From positions 22,052,001 through 22,116,000 of the forward strand of contig NC_079888.1 of assembly GCF_029227915.1 (NCBI RefSeq): DNA of 64,000 nucleotides, read 5' to 3'. This document shows positions 1-10,600 of the stretch, piece after piece. The DNA comes from Hydractinia symbiolongicarpus (taxonomy: Eukaryota; Cnidaria; Hydrozoa; Anthoathecata; Hydractiniidae). Numbering within the stretch: position 1 is the stretch's first letter; every line of letters begins with the position of its first letter. The notes under the pieces are model-generated. The model made no database searches, was not told the DNA's origin, and worked only from the letters and a program-made list of their open reading frames with translations. The position numbers and the translations under genes are program-made.

Positions 1-1182
1 AAGAAGTTTAATCGTCGGCAAACGAAAACCTGCGATTTCCCGTAAATCCCGGACTCGCCCTGTAAATTTAAAAGTATACAAAAAAAGTACCCAGGGAGTA
101 AACTCATTTCCCGAACGATTTTTTAAATTATTATTTCACCACTAAAGCCCATGAGACTTGTAGTTTTTAACAATGTTTTCATTTTTGATGAGACGCTGAA
201 TAAAAGGAGTTTAATCGCCGGCAAACGAAAACCCGCCATTTCCCGTAAACCCCGGACTCGGCCCGTATAGTAAAAAGTATACAAAGAAAGTACCCAGGGA
301 GTATACTCATTTCCCGAACGATTTTTTAAATTATTTTTTCACCACTAAAACGCATGAGACTTATAGTTTTCAAAAATGTTTTCATTTTTGATGAGACGCT
401 GAATAAAAGAAGTTTAATCGTCGGCAAACGAAAACCTGCGATTTCCCGTAAATCCCGGACTCGGCCTGTAAAGTCAAAAGTATATAAAAAAAGTACCTAG
501 GGAGTAAACTTATTTCCCAAACGATTTTTTAAATTATTATTTCACGACTAAAGCCCATGAGACTTGTAGTTTTTAAAAATGTTTTCATTTTTGTTGAGAC
601 GCTGAACAAAAGAAGTTTAATCGCCGGCAAACGAAAACCCGCGATTTCCCATAAATCCCGGACTCGGCCCGTATAGTCAAAAGTATACAAAGAAAGTACC
701 CAGGGAGTAAACTCATTTCCCGAACGATTTTTTAAATTATTTTTTCACCACTAAAGCCCATGAGACTTGTAGTTTTTAAAAATGTTTTCATTTTTGATGA
801 GACGCTGAATAAAAGGAGTTTAATCGCCGGCAAACGAAAACCTGCCATTTCCCGTAAACCCCGGCCTTGTCCCGTATAGTCGAATGTATACAAACAAAGT
901 ACCCTGTGAGTAAACTCATTTCCAGAACAATTTTTTAAATTATCTTTTCACCACTAAATCGCATGAGACTTGCAGTTTTCAAAAATGTTTTCATTTTTGA
1001 TGAGACGCTGAATAAAAGAAGTTAAAACGCCGGCAAACGAAAGCCCGCGATTTCCCGTAAATCCCGGACTCGGCCCGTATAGTCAAAAGTATACAAAGAA
1101 AGTACCCAGGGAGTAAACTCATTTCCCGAGCGATTTTTTCAATTATTTTTTAACCACTAAAACGCATGAGACTTGTAGTTTT

Positions 1183-1202
1183 CAAAAATGTTTTCATTTT
1201 TG
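1183..1202. other. Conserved dyad of the monomer (example)
   Basis: CAAAAATGTTTTCATTTTTG is a perfect inverted repeat with 8-bp arms and a TTTT loop, at monomer positions 18-37. It recurs in most monomers of both arrays. Common variants shorten the arm to 7 bp (TAAAAATG) or break it (AACAATG, AAAATTG, CAAGTTTG in the right array). It is flanked on both sides by ATGAGAC, 37 bp apart. The function is unknown; it may simply favour hairpin or cruciform structure. Confidence 0.85.
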
Positions 1203-1750
1203 ATGAGACGCTGAATAAAAGAAGTTTAATCGTCGGCAAACGAAAACCTGCGATTTCCCGTAAATCCCGGACTCGCCCTGTAAATTTAAAAGTATACAAA
1301 AAAAGTACCCAGGGAGTAAACTCATTTCCCGAACGATTTTTTAAATTATTATTTAACCACTAAAGCCCATGAGACTTGTAGTTTTCAAAAATGTTTTCAT
1401 TTTTCATGAGACGCCTAATGAAAGAGGTTTAATCGCCGGGAAACGAAATCCAGAGATTTCCCCTAAATCCCAGGCTTGGCCCGTGTAGTCGAATGTATAC
1501 AAAGAAAGTACCCAGGGAGCAAACTTATTTCCCGAACGATTTTTAAATTTTTTTTTTCACCACTAAAACGCATGAGACTTGTAGTTTTCAAAAATGTTTT
1601 CATTTTTGATGAGACGCTTAATGAAAGCGGTTTAATCGCCGGCAAACGAAAACCCGCGATTTCAAGCAAATCCCGGGCTTGGCCCATATAGTTGAATGTA
1701 TACAAAGAAAGTACCCTGTGAGTAAACTCATTTCCAGAACGATTTTTTAA

Positions 1751-1905
1751 ATTATTTTTTCACCACTAAAACGCATAAGACTTGTAGTTTTTAAAAATGT
1801 TTTCATTTTTGATGAGACGCTGATTCTTTTATTCAGCGTCTCATCAAAAATGAAAACAAGTTTGAAAACTACAAGTCTCATGCGTTTTAGTGGTGAAAAA
1901 ATGAT
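1751..1905. repeat. Fold-back with an ~82-bp inverted satellite piece (copy 1)
   Basis: The + monomer reaches GAGACGCTGA at 1,814-1,823 and then turns into an inverted fragment, 1,824-1,905, that ends in GGTGAAAAAATGAT. The array then resumes in + orientation directly at ACCCAGGGAG. The join is the same as at the major switch (27,243), but only a fragment of a monomer is inverted. The inverted fragment has AAAACAAGTTTGAAAAC, a variant seen in right-array monomers. The left arm is about 1,751-1,823. Confidence 0.9.
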
Positions 1906-2004
1906 ACCCAGGGAGTAAACTCATTTCCCGAACGATTTTTTAAATTATTTTTTCACCACTAAAACGCATAAGACTTGTAGTTTTCAAAAATGTTTTCATT
2001 TTTG

Positions 2005-5000
2005 ATGAGACGCTGAATAAAAGAAGTTTAATCGCCGGCAAACGAAAACCTGCGATTTCCTGTAAATCCCGGACTCGGCCCGTATAGTCAAAAGTATACA
2101 AAGAAAGTACCCAGGGAGTAAACTCATTTCCCAATCGATTTTTTAAATTATTATTTCGCGACTAAAGCCCATGATACTTGTAGTTTTTAAAAATGTTTTC
2201 ATTTTTGATGAGACGCTGATTAAAAGAGGTTTAATCGCCGGCAAACGAAAACCCGCGATTTCCCGTAAATCCCGGGCTTAGCCCGTATAGTCGAATGTAT
2301 ACAAAGAAAGTACCCTGTGAGTAAACTCATTTTCAGAACGATTTTTTAAATTATTTTTTCACCACTAAAACGCATAAAACTTGTAGTTTTCAAAAATGTT
2401 TTCATTTTTTATGAGACGCTGAATAAAAGAAGTTTAATCGCCGGCAAACGAAAACCTGCGATTTCCCGTAAATCCCGGACTCGGCCCGTATAGTCAAAAG
2501 TATACAAAGAAAGTACCCAGGGAGTAAACTCATTTCCCAAACGATTTTTTAAATTATTATTTCACGACTAAAGCCCATGAGACTTGTAGTTTTTAAAAAT
2601 GTTTTCATTTTTGATGAGACTCTGAATAAAAGAAGTTTTATCGCCGGGAAACGAAAACCCGCGATTTCCCGTAAATCCCGGACTCGGCCCGTATAGTCAA
2701 AAGTATACAAAGAAAGTACCCAGGGAGTAAACTCATTTCCCGAACGATTTTTTAAATTATTTTTTCAACACTAAAGCCCATGAGACTTGTAGTTTTTAAA
2801 AATGTTTTCATTTTTGATGAGACGCTGAATAAAAGGAGTTTAATCGCCGGCAAACGAAAACCCGCCATTTCTCGTAAACCCCGGGCTTGTCCCGTATAGT
2901 CGAATGTATACAAAGAAAGTACCCTGTGAGTAAACTCATTTCCAGAAGAATTTTTTAAATTATCTTTTCTCCACTAAATCGCATGAGACTTGCAGTTTTC
3001 AAAAATGTTTTCATTTTTGATGAGACGCTGAATAAAAGAAGTTTAATCGCCGGCAAACGAAAACCTGCGATTTCCCGTAAATCCCGGACTCGGCCTGTAA
3101 AGTCAAAAGTATACAAAAAAAGTACCCAGGGAGTAAACTCATTTCCCGAACGATTTTTTAAATTATTGTTTAACCACTAAAGCCCATGAGACTTGTAGTT
3201 TTTAAAAATGTTTTCATTTTTGATGAGACGCTGATTAAAAGAGGTTTAATCGCCGGCAAACGAAAACCCGCGATTTCCCGTAAATCCCGGGCTTAGCCCG
3301 TATAGTCGAATGTATACAAAGAAAGTACCCTGTGAGTAAACTCATTTTCAGAACGATTTTTTAAATTATTTTTTCACCACTAAAACGCAAAGACTTGTAG
3401 TTTTCAAAAATGTTTTCATTTTTTATGAGACGCTGAATAAAAGAAGTTTAATCGCCGGCAAACGAAAATCCGCGATTTCCCGTAAATCCCGGACTCGGCC
3501 CGTATAGTCAAAAGTATACAAAGAAAGTACCCAGGGAGTAAACTCATTTCCCGAACGATTTTTTAAATTATTTTTTCAACACTAAAGCCCATGAGACTTG
3601 TAGTTTTTAAAAATGTTTTCATTTTTGATGAGACGCTGAATAAAAGGAGTTTAATCGCCGGCAAACGAAAACCCGCCATTTCCCGTAAACCCCGGGCTTG
3701 TCCCGTATAGTCGAATGTATACAAAGAAAGTACCCTGTGAGTAAACTCATTTCCAGAAGAATTTTTTAAATTATCTTTTCTCCACTAAATCGCATGAGAC
3801 TTGCAGTTTTCAAAAATGTTTTCATTTTTGATGAGACGCTGAATAAAAGAAGTTTAATCGCCGGCAAACGAAAACCTGCGATTTCCCGTAAATCCCGGAC
3901 TCGGCCTGTAAAGTCAAAAGTATACAAAAAAAAGTACCCAGGGAGTAAACTCATTTCCCGAACGATTTTTTAAATTATTGTTTAACCACTAAAGCCCATG
4001 AGACTTGTAGTTTTTAAAAATGTTTTCATTTTTGATGAGACGCTGATTAAAAGAGGTTTAATCGCCGGCAAACGAAAACCCGCGATTTCCCGTAAATCCT
4101 GGGCTTAGCCCGTATAGTCGAATGTATACAAAGAAAGTACCCTGTGAGTAAACTCATTTTCAGAACGATTTTTTAAATTATTTTTTCACCACTAAAACGC
4201 AAAGACTTGTAGTTTTCAAAAATGTTTTCATTTTTTATGAGACGCTGAATAAAAGAAGTTTAATCGCCGGCAAACGAAAATCCGCGATTTCCCGTAAATC
4301 CCGGACTCGGCCCGTATAGTCAAAAGTATACAAAGAAAGTACCCAGGGAGTAAACTCATTTCCCGAACTATTTTTTAAATTATTTTTTCAACACTAAAGC
4401 CCATGAGACTTGTAGTTTTTAAAAATGTTTTCATTTTTGATGAGACGCTGAATAAAAGGAGTTTAATCGCCGGCAAACGAAAACCCGCCATTTCCCGTAA
4501 ACCCCGGGCTTGTCCCGTATAGTCGAATGTATACAAAGAAAGTACCCTGTGAGTAAACTCATTTCCAGAAGAATTTTTTAAATTATCTTTTCACCACTAA
4601 ATCGCATGAGACTTGCAGTTTTCAAAAATGTTTTCATTTTGATGAGACGCTGAATAAAAGAAGTTTAATCGCCGGCAAACGAAAACCTGCGATTTCCCGT
4701 AAATCTCAGACTCGGCCCGTATAGACAAAAGTATACAAAGAAAATACCCAGGGAGTAAACTCAATTCCCGAGCGAATTTTTAAATTATTATTTCACCACT
4801 AAAGCCCATGAGACTTGTAGTTTTTAACAATGTTTTCATTTTTGATGAGACGCTGAATAAAAGGAGTTTAATCGCCGGCAAACGAAAACCCGCCATTTCC
4901 CGTAAACCCCGGACTCGGCACGCAGAGTAAAAAGTATACAAAGAAAGTACCAAGGGAGTAAACTCATTTCCCGAACGATTTTTTAAATTATTTTTTCACC

Positions 5001-7660
5001 ACTAAAACGCATGAGACTTGTAGTTTTCAAAAATGTTTTCATTTTTTATGAGACGCTGAATAAAAGAAGTTTAATCGCCGGCAAACGAAAACCTGCGATT
5101 TCCCGTAAATCCCGGACTCGGCCCGTATAGTCAAAAGTATACAAAGAAAGTACCCAGGGAGTAAACTCATTTCCCAAACGATTTTTTAAATTATTATTTC
5201 ACGACTAAAGCCCATGAGACTTGTAGTTTTTAAAAATGTTTTCATTTTTGATGAGACTCTGAATAAAAGAAGTTTAATCGCCGGGAAACGAAAATCCGCG
5301 ATTTCCCGTAAATCCCGGACTCGGCCCGTATAGTCAAAAGTATACAATGAAAGTACCCAGGGAGTAAACTCATTTCCCGAACGATTTTTTAAATTATTTT
5401 TTCAACACTAAAGCCCATGAGACTTGTAGTTTTTAAAAATGTTTTCAATTTTGATGAGACGCTGAATAAAAGGAGTTTAATCGCCGGCAAACGAAAACCC
5501 GCCATTTCCCGTAAACCCCGGGCTTGTCCCGTATAGTCGAATGTATACAAAGAAAGTACCCTGTGAGTAAACTCATTTCCAGAAAAATTTTTTAAATTAT
5601 CTTTTCACCACTAAATCGCATGAGACTTGCAGTTTTCAAAAATGTTTTCTTTTTTGATGAGACGCTGAATAAAAGAAGTTTAATCGCCGGCAAACGAAAA
5701 CCTGCGATTTCCCGTAAATCTCAGACTCGGCCCGTATAGTCAAAAGTATACAAAGAAAATACCCAGGGAGTATACTCATTTCCCGAGCGAATTTTTAAAT
5801 TATTATTTCACCACTAAAGCCCATGAGACTTGTAGTTTTTAACAATGTTTTCATTTTTGATGAGACGCTGAATAAAAGGAGTTTAATCGCCGGCAAACGA
5901 AAACCCGCCATTTCCCGTAAACCCCGGACTCGGCACGTATAGTAAAAAGTATACAAAGAAAGTACCCAGGGAGTAAACTCATTTCCCGAACGATTTTTTA
6001 AATTATTTTTTCACCACTAAAGCGCATGAGGCTTGTAGTTTTCAAAAATATTTTCATTTTTGATGAGACGCTGATTAAAAGAGGTTTAATCGCCGGCAAA
6101 CGAAAACCCGCGATTTCCCGTAAATCCCGGGCTTAGCCCGTATAGTCGAATGTATACAAAGAAAGTACCCTGTGAGTAAACTCATTTTCAGAACGATTTT
6201 TTAAATTATTTTTTCACCACTAAAACGCATAAGACTTGTAGTTTTTAAAAATGTTTTCATTTTTGATGAGACGCTGAATAAAAGAAGTTTAATCGCCGGC
6301 AAACAAAAACCTGCGATTTCCCGTAAATCCCGGACTCGGCCCGTATAGTCAAAAGTATACAAAGAAAGTACTCAGGGAGTAAACTCATTTCCCAAACGAT
6401 TTTTAAATTATTATTTCACGACTAAAGCCCATGAGACTTGTAGTTTTTAAAAATGTTTTCATTTTTGATGAGACTCTGAATAAAAGAAGTTTAATCGCCG
6501 GCAAACGAAAACCCGCGATTTCCCGTAAATCCCGGACTCGGCCCGTATAGTCAAAAGTATACAAAGAAAGTACCCAGGGAGTAAACTTATTTCCCGAACG
6601 ATTTTTAAATTTTTTTTTTCACCACTAAAACGCATGAGACTTGTAGTTTTCAAAAATGTTTTCATTTTTGATGGGACGCTGAATAAAAGAGGTTTAATCG
6701 CAAGCAAACGAAAACCCGCGATTTCCCGTAAATCCCGGACTCGGCCCGTATAGTCAAAAGTTTACAAAGAAAGTACCCAGGGAGTAAACTCATTTCCCGA
6801 ACGATTTTTTAAATTATTTTTTCACCACTAAAACGCATGAGACTTGTAGTTTTCAAAAATGTTTTCATTTTTGATGAGACGCTTAATGAAAGAGGTTTAA
6901 TCGTCGGCAAACGAAAACCCGCGATTTCCCGTAAATCACGGGTTAGCCCGTATAGTCGAATGTATACAAAGAAAGTACCCTGTGAGTAAACTCATTTCCA
7001 GAACGATTTTTTAAATTATCTTTTCACCACTAAAACGCATGAGACTTGTAGTTTTTGAAAATGTTTTTATTTTTGATGAGACGCTGAATAAAAAAGTTTA
7101 ATCGACGGCAAACGAAAACCTGCGATTCCCGTAAATCCCGGACTCGGCCCGTATAGTCAAAAGTATACAAAGAAAGTACCCAGGGAGTAAACTCATTTCC
7201 CGAACGATTTTTTAAATTATTTTTTCACCACTAAAGCCCATGAGACTTGTAGTTTTTAACAATGTTTTCATTTTTGATGAGACGCTGAATAAAAGAAGTT
7301 TAATCGTCGGCGAACGAAAACCTGCGATTTCCCGTAAATCCCGGACTCGCCCAGTAAATTTAAAAGTATACAAAAAAAGTACCCAGGTAGTAAACTCATT
7401 TCCCGAACGATTTTTTAAATTATTATTTAACCACTAAAGCCCATGAGACTTGCAGTTTTCAAAAATGTTTTCATTTTTGATGAGACGCTTAATGAAAGAG
7501 GTTTAACCGCCGGGAAACGAAAACCAGCGATTTCCCCTAAATCCTAGGCTTGGCCCGTGTAGTCGAATGTATACAAAGAAAGTACCCAGGGAGTAAACTT
7601 ATTTCCCGAACGATTTTTAAAATTTTTTTTTCACCACTAAAACGCATGAGACTTGTAGTT
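2005..7660 (+). repeat. 28-monomer higher-order unit, copy 1 (~5,679 bp)
   Basis: Matches the next 5.7 kb at an offset of 5,678-5,679 bp; pairs of recognisable points include 2,983/8,661, 3,766/9,444, 6,459/12,138 and 7,240/12,919. The one-base change of offset comes from a shorter T run near 6,400 in this copy. Within it a roughly 783-bp four-monomer subunit repeats, so that 2,983-3,765 resembles 3,766 onward. Limits are good to about one monomer. Confidence 0.88.
2282..2295 (-). other. CENP-B-box-like sequence, one base short (example, left array)
   Basis: CCCGTATAGTCGAA, read on the minus strand as TTCGACTATACGGG. The mammalian CENP-B box core is TTCG, four bases, A, two bases, CGGG. Here both end blocks and the internal A are present, but only three bases separate TTCG from A. 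It occurs in subfamily-A monomers only. Binding by a CENP-B or pogo-like protein is speculation. Confidence 0.4.
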
Positions 7661-7682
7661 TTCAAAAATGTTTTCATTTTTT

Positions 7683-10600
7683 ATGAGACGCTGAATAAAA
7701 GAAGTTTAATCGCCGGCAAACGAAAACCTGCGATTTCCCGTAAATCCCGGACTCGGCCCGTATAGTCAAAAGTATACAAAGAAAGTACCCAGGGAGTAAA
7801 CTCATTTCCCAAACGATTTTTTAAATTATTATTTCACGACTAAAGCCCATGAGACTTGTAGTTTTTAAAAATGTTTTCATTTTTGATGAGACGCTGATTA
7901 AAAGAGGTTTAATCGCCGGCAAACGAAAACCCGCGATTTCCCGTAAATCCCGGGCTTAGCCCGTATAGTCGAATGTATACAAAGAAAGTACCCTGTGAGT
8001 AAACTCATTTTCAGAACGATTTTTTAAATTATTTTTTCACCACTAAAACGCATAAAACTTGTAGTTTTCAAAAATGTTTTCATTTTTTATGAGACGCTGA
8101 ATAAAAGAAGTTTAATCGCCGGCAAACGAAAACCTGCGATTTCCCGTAAATCCCGGACTCGGCCCGTATAGTCAAAAGTATACAAAGAAAGTACCCAGGG
8201 AGTAAACTCATTTCCCAAACGATTTTTTAAATTATTATTTCACGACTAAAGCCCATGAGACTTGTAGTTTTTAAAAATGTTTTCATTTTTGATGAGACTC
8301 TGAATAAAAGAAGTTTTATCGCCGGGAAACGAAAACCCGCGATTTCCCGTAAATCCCGGACTCGGCCCGTATAGTCAAAAGTATACAAAGAAAGTACCCA
8401 GGGAGTAAACTCATTTCCCGAACGATTTTTTAAATTATTTTTTCAACACTAAAGCCCATGAGACTTGTAGTTTTTAAAAATGTTTTCATTTTTGATGAGA
8501 CGCTGAATAAAAGGAGTTTAATCGCCGGCAAACGAAAACCCGCCATTTCTCGTAAACCCCGGGCTTGTCCCGTATAGTCGAATGTATACAAAGAAAGTAC
8601 CCTGTGAGTAAACTCATTTCCAGAAGAATTTTTTAAATTATCTTTTCTCCACTAAATCGCATGAGACTTGCAGTTTTCAAAAATGTTTTCATTTTTGATG
8701 AGACGCTGAATAAAAGAAGTTTAATCGCCGGCAAACGAAAACCTGCGATTTCCCGTAAATCCCGGACTCGGCCTGTAAAGTCAAAAGTATACAAAAAAAG
8801 TACCCAGGGAGTAAACTCATTTCCCGAACGATTTTTTAAATTATTGTTTAACCACTAAAGCCCATGAGACTTGTAGTTTTTAAAAATGTTTTCATTTTTG
8901 ATGAGACGCTGATTAAAAGAGGTTTAATCGCCGGCAAACGAAAACCCGCGATTTCCCGTAAATCCCGGGCTTAGCCCGTATAGTCGAATGTATACAAAGA
9001 AAGTACCCTGTGAGTAAACTCATTTTCAGAACGATTTTTTAAATTATTTTTTCACCACTAAAACGCAAAGACTTGTAGTTTTCAAAAATGTTTTCATTTT
9101 TTATGAGACGCTGAATAAAAGAAGTTTAATCGCCGGCAAACGAAAATCCGCGATTTCCCGTAAATCCCGGACTCGGCCCGTATAGTCAAAAGTATACAAA
9201 GAAAGTACCCAGGGAGTAAACTCATTTCCCGAACGATTTTTTAAATTATTTTTTCAACACTAAAGCCCATGAGACTTGTAGTTTTTAAAAATGTTTTCAT
9301 TTTTGATGAGACGCTGAATAAAAGGAGTTTAATCGCCGGCAAACGAAAACCCGCCATTTCCCGTAAACCCCGGGCTTGTCCCGTATAGTCGAATGTATAC
9401 AAAGAAAGTACCCTGTGAGTAAACTCATTTCCAGAAGAATTTTTTAAATTATCTTTTCTCCACTAAATCGCATGAGACTTGCAGTTTTCAAAAATGTTTT
9501 CATTTTTGATGAGACGCTGAATAAAAGAAGTTTAATCGCCGGCAAACGAAAACCTGCGATTTCCCGTAAATCCCGGACTCGGCCTGTAAAGTCAAAAGTA
9601 TACAAAAAAAAGTACCCAGGGAGTAAACTCATTTCCCGAACGATTTTTTAAATTATTGTTTAACCACTAAAGCCCATGAGACTTGTAGTTTTTAAAAATG
9701 TTTTCATTTTTGATGAGACGCTGATTAAAAGAGGTTTAATCGCCGGCAAACGAAAACCCGCGATTTCCCGTAAATCCTGGGCTTAGCCCGTATAGTCGAA
9801 TGTATACAAAGAAAGTACCCTGTGAGTAAACTCATTTTCAGAACGATTTTTTAAATTATTTTTTCACCACTAAAACGCAAAGACTTGTAGTTTTCAAAAA
9901 TGTTTTCATTTTTTATGAGACGCTGAATAAAAGAAGTTTAATCGCCGGCAAACGAAAATCCGCGATTTCCCGTAAATCCCGGACTCGGCCCGTATAGTCA
10001 AAAGTATACAAAGAAAGTACCCAGGGAGTAAACTCATTTCCCGAACTATTTTTTAAATTATTTTTTCAACACTAAAGCCCATGAGACTTGTAGTTTTTAA
10101 AAATGTTTTCATTTTTGATGAGACGCTGAATAAAAGGAGTTTAATCGCCGGCAAACGAAAAACCGCCATTTCCCGTAAACCCCGGGCTTGTCCCGTATAG
10201 TCGAATGTATACAAAGAAAGTACCCTGTGAGTAAACTCATTTCCAGAAGAATTTTTTAAATTATCTTTTCACCACTAAATCGCATGAGACTTGCAGTTTT
10301 CAAAAATGTTTTCATTTTGATGAGACGCTGAATAAAAGAAGTTTAATCGCCGGCAAACGAAAACCTGCGATTTCCCGTAAATCTCAGACTCGGCCCGTAT
10401 AGACAAAAGTATACAAAGAAAATACCCAGGGAGTAAACTCAATTCCCGAGCGAATTTTTAAATTATTATTTCACCACTAAAGCCCATGAGACTTGTAGTT
10501 TTTAACAATGTTTTCATTTTTGATGAGACGCTGAATAAAAGGAGTTTAATCGCCGGCAAACGAAAACCCGCCATTTCCCGTAAACCCCGGACTCGGCACG

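Larger units (their letters stand above)
1..3872 (+). repeat. Segmental copy 1 of the 15,487-bp-offset duplication
   Basis: This stretch matches 15,488-19,360 base for base apart from scattered single-base differences, such as GACGCCTAATG at about 1,404 against GACGCTTAATG in the other copy. It includes the fold-back at 1,751-1,905. The match ends at about 3,872, where this copy has AAAACCTGCG and the other AAAACCCGTC. Its left limit is outside the window. Confidence 0.9.

Noticed and set aside
1166-1363. Recurrent open frames of about 61-129 codons on both strands, repeated dozens of times (for example 1,166-1,363 +, 30,596-30,985 +, 26,313-25,948 -).
   Set aside because: The same 203-bp DNA is open on both strands at once, many frames begin only with TTG or GTG, and the monomer length is not a multiple of three, so frames shift at every monomer. 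Changes between copies fall without regard to codon position. They are stop-free stretches of a satellite, not genes.
1751-1905. Fold-back as a MITE or other inverted-repeat transposon.
   Set aside because: Both arms are satellite monomer sequence, there is no target-site duplication and no non-satellite interior. A rearrangement junction explains it.
2282-2295. A canonical CENP-B box.
   Set aside because: The spacing is one base short in every copy I checked, so it is listed only as box-like.
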